Source of the DNA: Paramarasmius palmivorus
Lineage: Eukaryota > Basidiomycota > Agaricomycetes > Agaricales > Marasmiaceae
NCBI GenBank assembly: GCA_037176845.1
Contig: JAYKXP010000003.1
Span: 434,001 to 498,000, forward strand
Direction of reading: 5' to 3'
Length of the DNA: 64,000 bases
The translations under genes were made by a program, and so were the position numbers. Of the stretch, positions 46,405-56,619 are shown piece by piece. The notes beneath the pieces were generated by a model. That model ran no database searches. It worked only from the letters and a program-made list of their open reading frames with translations, and was not told the origin of the DNA. Every line of letters begins with the position of its first letter. Within the stretch, counting starts at the first letter, position 1.

Positions 46405-48512
46405 TCAATCGATGATCATATCATCCACGCCACTGTCGAGTTTCGTTCCCGTTGATTTGCCAAAGCTCTCTGTAAGCGGACCTTCTACTGAAAAGCAATT
46501 AGTGGGTGATGAGATAGGTATGATCGTCTCACCTTCTTTGACGATTTCGAGAACTTGAGCGAGACACGTGGATAAGGGGTTGAACCCATTGTACGTGTGA
46601 AGCATCTGAACAGCATCGTAGGTGTCTCGTTTCCAGTACCGGTTGTCCAGCATTATTTTGCATGTCAAGGATGGAAGTCCTAACGAGAGTTGGACATCTT
46701 CCGTCACCTCTTCAGCGCCAAGGGGATCAAAGCACCAATAGTACTTCTCCCCTCTCGCCCATGCCTTTCGCTTATTTTCGTCATCGGATGCTCGGGGTAT
46801 CGGTTCGACAACGAGGTACATCGGTCTATTCAAAGTTGGCATATCTCTGCATGCGTCTGCATCGCGTCTTGACCTGAATTCTAGGAAGAAGTAGCCCAAT
46901 GTGGCTTGTAAGAGATTCAGCTGCAATGATCGGGGGCAAAGATATGGTCGAACTCACAGAGTTGTTCCCATTCATCTTCTTTAATCCCGATTTGGCTCGA
47001 TATAGAATGCGCCTGCAACAGCCAGTAATATGCCATCCTCGACGCCTCCCCATTTGAAAAGACTCGGAGGCCATAAAATAAGTAGAAGCAGCTCGGGAAA
47101 GATCTCGTGTTCGCGAAAGTGAAACTATATCCACAGAAACGGTCAGCAAAAGTCTTTCAATATACCTATCACCATGTTAAACGTACCGCACCGACCCATC
47201 GCCCATGACCACCACAGTTTCTCGCATCACTTCCGGTAAGCCACAGAGGTCTTCCCGCAATTGGAAATACCACGAGATATCTGGCCAACGAGCGATGACA
47301 GTGCGACAATGTCTGCGGTAAACTGTGCCTGGGAGAGACGACAGCATGTATGCCGTGTCATAGTTGTCGTCTACCCATTTCCAGGCAACGTTATGAGACC
47401 AGCACAATCCCTGGAAGAGATCACGGATGGAGAGTACTTGAGTGAGATAAAGAAAAATGTCGTTCGGATTGCTATATGTTTGAAGTGTTAGTACGGGATG
47501 GTCAGCACCTCGGTTTGCCGAAAGGCCACGCGCAAAGCGAAGAATATTGGCCAGATCTTGAACGTAAGGGCCTTTTCGAAGTGTGCCAGCCCTTGCGTCA
47601 ATCCAGAACTCGGAGAGGAGCTATGATATCGCGACCTATCAAAAGAGGCTTCCGATGACTCTGGTGAACGCAGGCATACCACAGTGTCACTAGCAACCGG
47701 GGCTCTTCCAAACTGAAAAGAGTAGCCTAGTCAGAACCTCTGGAACATACATAGAACTTGGACACAAGTACCAAATATTGGAAATAGGTAAGCAAAAGCG
47801 ACGAAGACCCACTTCGTTCGCATACGTATGAAACCGGGATGTGCGCTACACGGGAGTCAAAAGATAAGACGCAAATAGTATGAAGTAAGAGATGTACCCT
47901 CGTAGAAAAGAAGTGCCGGTCTCTCATGCCAGCAATTATAACCAAAGAGTTGAATGGTGCTGTCATCCCTATGTTATCTTCAGCCAACCTGTATCGGAAT
48001 TATTCGAACGAAAGACTCACTGGACGCAAGAGGACTGCTTAAAATCCTCCTCGTATGCCTATATGAATAATGATGAGCATAGAGGTTCGGTCTCCCATAA
48101 TCATGAAGGCGAATCAATTGACCGTGAAAGCATCTGGACCGCTGTAAGCAAGATGAAGAAACTCCGAGTCCTTGTCTTCTCCATGAATGCGAGCAATGTT
48201 GATTGTACGATAAGCATCGAGATTCCGCCAACATCCGGTTTTGGGGTCGTATCCTCCCAGGTATGTGACGCCTAAGGTTTTCTTGATGTAGATTTTGCCT
48301 CTCGGAACCGTTGCGTACTGACCCAGCTGTTCATCAGCAATACAGCTACTGAGTACTAAAGGGATACGGACCTCGTCCCAAATCGTCGACTTCTGTCTTG
48401 CTGGCTGAGGGTACTGAACCAGATGTCCTTGAATATAGTTGTATTGAGATCCTTGGATATTCGTGAATTGCGACTCTTGTATGGTAAAGTGCGATGATTC
48501 GTGGAAGGCCAT
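46405..48512 (-). CDS. Agaricomycete-type multi-exon protein of unknown function
   Basis: Nine exons (48372-48512, 48123-48317, 48021-48058, 47898-47968, 47772-47845, 47680-47712, 47187-47620, 46958-47124, 46405-46904) give 550 aa. Recognisable elements recur in many mushroom-genome hypothetical proteins. They are SHFTIQESQFTNIQGSQYNY at the start, KIYIKKTLGVTYL, LAYSGPDAFTAYEEDFKQSS, DSTIQLFGYNCWHERPALLF, FWIDARAGTLRKGPY, SNPNDIFLYLTQVLSI, MAYYWLLQAHSISSQ, YYWCFDPLGAEEV and YNGFNPLSTCLAQVLEI. Function is unknown to me. The open frame extends to 48944 without family resemblance, so I start at the Met of MAFHESSHF. Several exons are 33-74 nt. The last intron uses a CAAG acceptor; the nearer CAG would break the frame. 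Confidence 0.75.
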
Positions 48513-49198
48513 GAGCGATGGTGTGAGTAGAGGGTATGCGTCAAACTGTGAGAACATCAGTTGCACACTGACAGTAATAGTGACAGGTCCAGGTCCAGCA
48601 ACACGTTCAATGAACCGTGATCCATTTTTTGACGGATGAGCATGCCACATAGTACTGTCATCACTCTGGCGGGGCCAAAGCGGATCCCTTTGACGCAAAG
48701 GGGGTCGAAAGAGTATAGCTCGTTGAATGACACTCGTTGCATGTAGATTGATTACTCTGGCGTCTACATGGACTATGGATCCCTGCTGTTCCGAAAGGAG
48801 ACCTGTGTAGGTTACTTTCGACTTGCGCCGAGTATAGTCTTGGCAGGTTTCAATGAGGCTTGCGCGCACTGATAAAATGCCCTTTCTAGTATCCACGATG
48901 GTGTGATAGCTAAGTTCCGTGGATATGAACCATTCAAATACCATGCATGTATCCTATAATTGGAGTTTGAGTGAGAGTGGCAGGGATTATCCAAATATTA
49001 AGTGGAATGACATACTGTATGTGACAGTCGATGGCTTATAAATAGTTTGGGCTCTCGACTTGAGGCTTAATGAAGGCTCGAGTCTATCCTATGTTTCATC
49101 AAGGAAGAAAGAGAATGCCGGGACTTCTAAAAATCCCAGCAAGGTATATTTGGTCGAGAACATATTGGGAGAAGGCAAGTTTGTAAGCGCCCGCAAGA
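48513..49198. other. Divergent spacer between the unknown protein and GatC-like gene
   Basis: The 686 nt carry a 144-codon minus-strand extension of the first exon of the 46405-48512 gene that looks like ordinary sequence, not the family's N-terminus. A further 5' exon or long 5' UTR is possible. No other gene is supported. Confidence 0.4.
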
Positions 49199-49651
49199 AT
49201 GTTGCTCACCACCACGATCCGTCGCGTCCCCAGACTCTTTCTCCGCCATATCCAAACAAAAACACCCACTCCCATTGCAACAGACGCACAAGGCATCCCA
49301 CTCAAACCAACATGGTCAATACACGAGCTCATATCGTCCTACCCTAAACCCACGTTATCCGACGAAGAGTATGCGAGGTTACATCGGCTTGCAGAGCTTT
49401 TACCTCCCGAAACCTCAACAGAAAGCACAAGAAAGAAAGCAGAATTGGAGGAGCTCATTAGATTAGTGGAGGCTGTTCGGTTGGTTGACACGAATGGGGT
49501 TGTGTACCAGCCGTTTACACCAGAGATGGAATTTGGGTCGGAGACGGAGAACAAGGAGGAAGCGAAAGAGGAAGATAAAGTAGGAAGAGATTTACTGGAA
49601 TATGCAGAGAAGACACAAGATGGATTTTATGTTGTTCATCGAGCAAGATAG
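49199..49651 (+). CDS. Mitochondrial Glu-tRNA(Gln) amidotransferase subunit C-like protein
   Basis: A single 150-codon frame. Residues 1-20 (MLLTTTIRRVPRLFLRHIQT) form an Arg-rich mitochondrial presequence. The rest follows GatC architecture: an N-terminal helix (PTLSDEEYARLHRLAELLPP), a second helix (KKAELEELIRLVEAVRLVDT) and the GatC DTxGV motif (VDTNGVVYQPF). A charged linker and a short C-terminal element (GRDLLEYAEKTQDGFYVVHR) follow. GatCAB makes Gln-tRNA(Gln) in mitochondria. Sequence identity in this family is low, so I rely on the helix pattern, the motif and the presequence. It is convergent with dUTPase, 82 nt between stops. Confidence 0.75.
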   Translation: MLLTTTIRRVPRLFLRHIQTKTPTPIATDAQGIPLKPTWSIHELISSYPKPTLSDEEYARLHRLAELLPPETSTESTRKKAELEELIRLVEAVRLVDTNGVVYQPFTPEMEFGSETENKEEAKEEDKVGRDLLEYAEKTQDGFYVVHRAR

Positions 49652-49733
49652 CGGATATTTCATTACTATTACTACAAGCACACCTCATCGTCGCGCCGAC
49701 CCCTTGTATGACCTACAACCCATATACCTAGCA

Positions 49734-50359
49734 TCAAACCAACAATGCATGACCCCCAGTAGAACCAAATCCTCCTGCACCTCTGACAGTCACGTCCAAA
49801 TCATCAACCTCCCTAATCTCCGGTGTATATATCTTCTCAATAATCAACTGCGCAATTCTATCTCCTTCTTTCACTATTCCAACAGATTAGCTCGCGTTCA
49901 GACATACAAAAGACATGTAAAAACGTACCTTCGAACTCCTTTTCTCCAAGATTGAACAGCAATACAAAAAGGACCCCCCGATAATCAGCATCGACGACAC
50001 CTGCACCGGTGTCTATCATGAACTTGGACGCGAGACCGCTTCGAGGAGCAACGCGTCCGTAGTGGCCTGGAGGAACAGCAATGCTGAGGTCTGTGTTGAT
50101 GAGTGCTTTACCATGAGCAGGAATTGTTTTGTTTTCGGCGCTGTACACGAATGAGGGCGGTAGATGCACAGGATCTAGTCGATACACACCTATACAAATC
50201 ATATCCAGCAGACAACGCAGATCCACGCGTTGGAATGGTAGCCTTGGGGGAGTGGCGTTTGATGAGTAGAGGTGGAAGAGCTGGGAAAGCATCTGTCTGG
50301 GTTTGTGCTTCGGTTTCAGGAGACATTTTGCGTTTTTTGTTTTCGTTTTCAGAGGACAT
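49734..50359 (-). CDS. DUT1: Deoxyuridine 5'-triphosphate nucleotidohydrolase (dUTPase)
   Basis: dUTPase hydrolyses dUTP to dUMP and pyrophosphate, keeping uracil out of DNA. Three exons (50190-50359, 49929-50140, 49734-49873) give 173 aa. The trimeric-type motifs are all there: motif 1 [20 protein letters not shown], motif 2 [10 protein letters not shown], motif 3 [20 protein letters not shown], motif 4 [15 protein letters not shown] and motif 5 near the end [12 protein letters not shown] short Lys-rich leader ([20 protein letters not shown]) may serve as a nuclear signal. The protein ends a few residues after motif 5, as usual. Confidence 0.97.
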
Positions 50360-50674
50360 AAGTACGCGTCAAGTGGTAGTGGTAGTGGTTTGGAAGAAAG
50401 AAAGGAATGAATGAAAAAACGCGTGCGGTCACAGTCAGAGTCACGGTCATGCAACACGCTTTCACCACGCGTTTCTTCGTTTGTACATTATGTATTCTGG
50501 CACGTTGATAGAGAAGAAACCCGACGTAGCTTTATTTACTGTGATAATTTATCGTCTACATGGCATGGCAAGAAGCTCGCGTATCAAAAAGTGTTGGTGC
50601 AAGAACGAAGAATATGTACTCATTCACAGACAAAGAGCAACAGTAGCCAAAGCACCAAGAAAGAGAAAGCTCAA
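50360..50674. other. Spacer upstream of dUTPase
   Basis: These 315 nt between the dUTPase start and the stop of the next minus-strand gene contain only short frames. The dUTPase promoter and the neighbour's 3' UTR must be here. Confidence 0.5.
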
Positions 50675-53600
50675 TCACCTCCCCTGCCCCTTCTTCTCCG
50701 CCTTCCACTCCTTAAACATCCCATCCAAACTCTTATAAATGAGATGGCCAGGTAAACACCTAATAATCTCCCCAACCCTTCCTTCAACTTCCTTCTTCCC
50801 CTTGCCTTCACCTGCTTCACCTCCACCTTCACTCGTACTCTGCACCCCCACCATCGCCTTCTCCGCAAACTCAACCGCAACCTGAAAAATCGCCAACACC
50901 GCCAACGACACATGCGTCTGCTTCTCTTTATGTTCCCCAGTCCCACCTTCCCAAGCTCTCAACAACGGCCCCTGTACCGAACTCCCCGAAATCCCAATCG
51001 ACGAATTCGCAAACGCCGTCGCACGTTCGCCTCGAACAAGCCTTAACAAAATCTCCAACAAATTTTCTGGTTCGCTCAAATGCGTCTTGATGAACCTCTG
51101 TCTCTCCGTCGGACCGTTACCCACGGGGGAATGCAGAGCCCAACTTTCCAGGACTGTGTGGATCGTTGGAGGTGGATCAGGATCGACGACGATGATCTTC
51201 TTTTCCCATCCAGATCCAGAGTCGACGTTTACTGTAGGCGGAGGCATTTTACCAAAGATACTCCTCAACCAATCCTGCACGTCACCGTTCTTGATCCACC
51301 TAGCTTCAGAAAGAGGACGTTCTTTATCCAGATACGCTACCAGCGTCAAGACGTTTTCGTCGTTCTGAAGCGCCTGCGTGAACGGTGGCAGAATCGGATC
51401 CAAAGTCCCTTCAGAGTCGATAGTCATCGGGAGATATGATTTAGTCAAATTTGACAAGGTTTCCATCTGTCATCATTTTTTTTTCATCAGCTTACAACAG
51501 AACGCAAGGGAAAAGAGATGGGTAAACCAACCAAAATCCCTTCAACACCACCTTCACCTTCACCTTCCGAATCACTCTTGATCCTTATCCTAATCTCAAT
51601 CCTTCCATCCTTTCTGAACACCTTCAAACTATCCACAACCTCCGCGTCGATAATCAGTCTACGATCACCTCCTGCATAAGAGATGGACAGCCGATTCGGA
51701 GACGGGGTTCGCGTGGTTACAGCCTGCGGTGGTTTTTTACCACCACCGCCGTCTTCCTGGGTCTGACTCTGCGAAGCAGCGGTCGACGACGAAGGCGTGG
51801 ATAGGAACGTGTTGGTGTTCGTGGTCGACGTGGGAGATGCAGGTGGTTCAGGGAGATGTTCCTGTTCCTGCTCATCCTGTGTCTGAGTCTGCATTTGAGT
51901 CTGCGTCAACGGTGGATCACCACCCTGCGTCTCAGTCTCCAAACCCAAACCCTGAGACTCCGCATCAACGCTTTTCGAGGAATCATCGTTAGCAGGTGTA
52001 TCACTGTCCAAAGGAGCAGAATGATTGATAGAGACGGATGAAGGGGCATCAGGTACAGACACAGATGCGCCGACGCCTTGAGCTTGAGTAGTATCGGAGG
52101 ACGATTGCGTCCCATCAGCAACAGCAGCGGTAGTATTAGAGGAGGAGGATGACTGGTCTTTGTCTTTCCCATGTTCATGTTCACGTTCATGTCCTTGAGA
52201 ACCTTTATAAAAAAAAAGAAAAATCCAAAATCCCAAAAAGCCCAAAATCCAGCCAGATGCCAACGTTCCAACACCGAGGCGAACACCAGATAAAAAGAAA
52301 TAGAAGAAGGAAAAAAAAAAGACAAAAAACCCAGTCAGTCGCGTTGTTGATTGTACAAGCCCAAAAAAGAGAGATTGACAGAGAAGGGGCGGACCCAAAT
52401 TCCGCACCCAGAACCCCATCTCCTCCAACCACAGGACTCTTGAAACCAAGGTAAAGAAACTCACCATTGTCCTCATCCTGAGAAGCCCCCATACCGACAA
52501 TCTCGCTAACGCGTTGAACGTCTTCATCGTCCTCGTCAACAGTCTTTTGACTTTGACTCTGGCTCTCCCCGCCACCACTACCACCACTTTCAACAATAGC
52601 GGCCATAAGCCAATCGCTTTCACTCGGGGCCATACTAGATCGTTCGCCCATCGTAGGCGCTACACTCGACCTAGACTGCTCCTCGTGTTCATGTTCATCA
52701 TCCAAACGCCCCGGCGCCTCCCTTCTCCCCTCATCATCCTCATCCTCATCATCATCCAACTTCTTTCTCTTCCCCTTCCTAATCATCGAATCCACAGAAC
52801 CAATCGACGAATACGACTGTAGTTCATCCATAGCAGATACAGGTGTATGGAAATATATCCTTATTCTCGAATGGGGTACGAACCCCGAAGCTGTTTTACT
52901 GTGGCCGAGGATAAGGGAATTTTGATTCGATGGAGTGGCGTGTTCGACCTCGGTTGTGACGCTTACGGCGTCGTCTCGGTCGTGGTCGGGGTCGGGGTGT
53001 TGGTCTGGTTCTTCTTCTTTCTTAATGGACATGGACATGGGGTCGTCGTCTTGTTCGGTTTTGACGAGTTCCGCGGTGGCTGTAGTTGTATCGTGCATTG
53101 GCATATCAGAATCCACTTGTTCCATCTTAACCAAAGTGGGACCAGGCGAAGAAGGCGCAGCTTCCGGAACAGCTGCAGAATCAGCAGGTAAAGGCAACGG
53201 CAAAGTCCCCCACGTCCATTCCAATTCCGGAATCTCAAGACCAACAATCTTGAAATCCGTAAGCGTACGACGACGTTCTTCGCGTCGAAGACCGCTTCCA
53301 CCGCCACCGGTGCCACTGCCAAGTACAGTGTTGTTGTTGTTATTATCGTGGCGTTTTCGTTCAGCATTGCTCTGCTGTCCCTGTCCTGGTCCTTGGCCCT
53401 GATTCCGAGTGTTACCACCACCGCCTCCACCACCGCCAGGTCCTCGAAAAGTAAGCGACCCAGTAGAATTGAACGGTCGTCTGTTGGGGTTTTGGTTATG
53501 GTTATGCCCATGTCCATGGAAATCTTTACCACCACCTCCACCTCCAGGTAGTTGATTCCTCGAACGCATATTGGGGTTGTTATTTGGTCCTCGGTTGCCA

Positions 53601-54417
53601 CCGCCGCTACCACCAATGTTATACGTACTCCCGCCACCTCCACGACCAGATCGACCACCACCGCGGTTCATGTTCATGTTACTCATACTCCCACCGCGTC
53701 CTCGGCCTCCACCGCCAAAATGACCGCCTCTACCGCGGTTTCCGCCGCCGCCGGACCACCGAGAGGAACTTGGTTTGAACCTCCGCGTGCGCGGTTGTTG
53801 TTATTGTTGTTATTGCCCATGTTATTATTGTTACTGTTATTGTTATTGAGAGCACCCATATTCGGCGCATCATATCTCGGCCTCTTTGCCGGAGGTTGTT
53901 GCTGCTGAGGAACATGGCCAGCACCGGGTGGACGATGGATGTTTTGTTGGTGTTGTGGAGGTGGTAGAGGTGGTGGAAACATTGGTGGTTGGGGTTGTGG
54001 TGGATGTTGATGTGGATGCGGGTGTGTATAGGGGTATTGAGCGCCGACGACGCCGACGCCGACACCTACACCGAATTGAGGAGGATATACGGCTGGTTGG
54101 TAAGGAGTGTAAGGGGGTGCAGGTTGAGGCGGCTGTTGCTGAGGGGGCTGAGGAGCAGGGAATTGTTGTTGTTGTTGCTGCTGGTGTTGTTGGCGCTGCC
54201 ATTGGGAACCGTAGCCATAGTTTGCCCATAGAGCCGCGTTTTGTTGTTGGTTTGGAGGAGTTGGCTGAGGTGGTTGTTGCTGAGGTTGTTGAGGCTGATT
54301 CCATTGAGGAGGAGCTGGAGGATAAGGATATTGAGGGTGGGGATGAGGATGGGGAGGAAGGGGAGGTTGAGGGGTGTATGAAGATTGTACGGGAGGAAGG
54401 AATGGATTTTTGTTCAT
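50675..54417 (-). CDS. Large low-complexity nuclear-type protein (Gln/Pro/Asn, RGG, acidic) of unknown function
   Basis: The gene starts at ATG 54417 and ends at 50675. The main exon (52465-54417) is followed by 51532-52202 and 50675-51466. It encodes about 1140 aa: a Pro/Gln-rich N-terminus, Asn runs, a Gly/Arg region (GGGRSGRGGGG), ordered-looking blocks (LTDFKIVGLEIPELEWTWGT; SRIRIYFHTPVSAM), long acidic/Ser stretches and a conserved-looking block (RLIIDAEVVDSLKVFRKDGR). A helical C-terminal domain follows (FGKMPPPTVN, RQRFIKTHLSEPENLLEILL, HLIYKSLDGMFKEWKAEKKG). I recall the ordered blocks from other mushroom genomes but know no function. The frame shifts by one base near 53745-53770, inside a CGG repeat. 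The 263-nt intron at 52203-52464 is unusually long for this window. Confidence 0.7.
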
Positions 54418-54725
54418 CGTCGTCTGTAGAATGAAAAAGAATTTAGAAAAAAGTAGAAAGAAATTCAACTTGTTTTACTGACGATATTATTGCAGGAATA
54501 CAAAGATTATATCGTGTATAGTCGTGAAGAAATAAAGATTTGAGAATGTTGTTGTCGTCGTCGTTGTTGCTTGTCGATGATGGATGCAAGCAAGCAAGGT
54601 GAGCGCGTGTAATACTCAGGTGTAATCTTCCGATGTCTTAGCCGTTCTTAGCCTGCCTGTTACTCAGCGCTAACGCATCAAATCGTAGACCTGTTATAGA
54701 CATCTATTATATGTACACTACCACT
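54418..54725. other. Spacer between two minus-strand genes
   Basis: About 308 nt with no coding signal; contains GT-rich and AAG-rich stretches. It must hold the promoter of the low-complexity gene. Confidence 0.45.
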
Positions 54726-56104
54726 TCACTTCCTACGACTAGGACTCCCAAAATCACACATATCCAAAAACTCTTTCGCATCAGGCGGATACGAATACTG
54801 CGAGTCATCTGCTTCCGAAACCGACAACGTCAGCTGCGACGGCCAATCTTGCAACACTAGTTCCACCCGAGATAAGTCCTTCTGTGGCTGCCTTTGTTGG
54901 TGTGAGTCTGACGTCTCTGGTTCGTCATTCTCCTTCTCTTCTTCCTCTTTTTCCCGAGTTCTCTGAGAAGGCGACATAAACCCGATAGGCGCACGAGGTG
55001 GTACCTTTCGCCACCAGTCTTCGTCTTCGGCTTCAGATTCTGTCGCAGAGCCTGCTTCTTCGTTGGGTTTAGCGTCGTCGGATTTATGAGTGTCCTCGTC
55101 ATGGACTTCATCATGATCGACACCTTCGAACAGACTGGAGATATCAATGTCGCTGATAGGCGCCACCATCGAGTCTTTTCTATCCAAATCACGGTTCTGT
55201 GAACGAAGCCTGTGTTATGATGTAGTAGTCAGAATCAAATAATATAACTAGAGAATACACATACCCCTGCTTGTTCCTCTGACGAATAACCTCGTCAAAC
55301 GTAACCTCATTCTCCATCTGAGATTGTGAGCTAGGCACAAATTCCACCTCATCATCGTCGGTGTCGCTCGGTAGAACCTTCTCCACCTCTTCCTGTTTGC
55401 GCTCGTCCTTTCCTAGAGACATCAACGCCATCCTCCTCTCACCCAACTTCTTCATCCCCCGAGGCGTCAAAGAAACCTCTTGAGATTGAGACGAAGGTAC
55501 AATCTGCGTTTCCATTTCCATTTGCGTTCCTTCTTGCCCCAACACCCCACTCCGACGCTGACTCTGACTCTCCCGCCTCAAAATACCCACACGATCACAC
55601 TCTGGCGTCTCTGGAACAATATCCACCGGGGTCTTCCATCGTCTGTTCTTACGAACAGGTGTCTTGGGGACCTTCTCGTCTTCGGAGATGGTGAGATCGA
55701 TTATGGGTGGTATCTCTACCTGCTTCTGCTTATTGGATGGATGAGGAAGCAGTGGCTGGAGTGGGTGTCGCACACGCGCTTGTTCCAGTTCCAGTTCCAG
55801 CACCTGCCTTGGACGTGCTCGTAGGCGTAGGATACACCAAGCCCGCGGCGACGGGTTTTGAGAGCGGTGTACGTGCGTCCGTATGCGCGGTATCAACTCC
55901 TTTCTTCTGCTTCTTTGTGTCGATAAGCGCAGAACCAGAACCAGAGGCACTGGCATTGGTAGCAGTCACATCTTTCCCTTGTCCCCGTCCCCGTCCTTTC
56001 TTGGGTTTCTTCGAGCTAGACGCGCCCCCAGATTCAGATTCAGCCTCGTTTCGTTTCCTCTTCTTGTCAAAGTAGCTGGTAATGGGGCCTTCGCCCAGTG
56101 GCAT
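54726..56104 (-). CDS. Unknown nuclear-type protein with PIP-like and SUMO-interaction-like motifs
   Basis: The N-terminus MPLGEGPITSYFDKKRKRNE resembles a degenerate PCNA-interaction motif next to a basic nuclear signal. Farther on, PIIDLTISEDEKVPKTPVRK holds a hydrophobic IIDLTI core followed by acidic residues, like a SUMO-interaction motif. Much of the rest is disordered (PSSQSQ repeats and acidic runs). The last exon (54726-55209) contains NRDLDRKDSMVAPISDIDIS, an acidic core and a conserved-looking end (VELVLQDWPSQLTLSVSEAD, PPDAKEFLDMCDFGSPSRRK). The exon 2 to 3 join (donor at 55264) is firm. The exon 1 to 2 join near 55730-55860 is not resolved; TTG|GTGTAT or a GC donor AAG|GCAGGT both keep the frame. 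Function is unknown and the motif calls are inference. Confidence 0.65.
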
Positions 56105-56619
56105 CGACGTGGGTGTGAGTGTGAATGTGAATCACTGTTGAATGGGAGTAAAGCAGGGGGCGTGACCGTGACTCTGGTCCTCTTCTACTAGCGGGGCAGT
56201 GTCGGGCGCTTGCCTCTTGAATGTTGCTATCCAATTTCGAAGGGTACGCCGCATTCTGGGAAGGCGAACATAGGACTAGATCTACCTAGTAAACCGCGAG
56301 ATTTACATCGGTTTTCACCCTTTCAATTTTACTTTCAGCGCGCGACGATGAGTACCATTGCCTTCGTGATTGAGCAATGAACATCGTCCAAGGGAATGCC
56401 ATAAGCTCTACTAAACGAATCCTTGAAGGGAAATACGATACAGTACCGATACCTAGCTATATACACACGTCCAGTCATAGTAAAACAAAACAAAAGCTCT
56501 AACACTACCAGATTACTCAGAATTTAGAAACGTAAATTCGTAAAAACATAACCGTACAAATCCTCAGCCTCCCTTTAAACTAAATCCCAACTCAACCTCA
56601 CAAACTCTCAGACGAAACA
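56105..56619. other. Spacer upstream of the SIM/PIP-like gene
   Basis: The 515 nt contain no supported frame. This is the promoter side of the gene ending at 54726 and the 3' flank of the cupin gene. Confidence 0.5.

Noticed and set aside
47187..47620. An intron with perfect TACTAAC branch site near 47480-47520 in the nine-exon gene
   Set aside because: Splicing it breaks the phase, while reading through gives a continuous frame joining ARAGTLRKGPY to NPNDIFLYL as in related proteins.
48513..48944. 144-codon open extension upstream of the Met chosen for the 46405-48512 gene
   Set aside because: It has no resemblance to the N-terminus of related proteins and lies in a divergent promoter region. 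I treat it as a chance open frame, though a longer N-terminus is not excluded.
53886..54434. 182-codon plus-strand frame rich in Val and Glu
   Set aside because: It mirrors the Gln/Pro/His repeats of the minus-strand gene; composition is that of an antisense repeat, not a protein.
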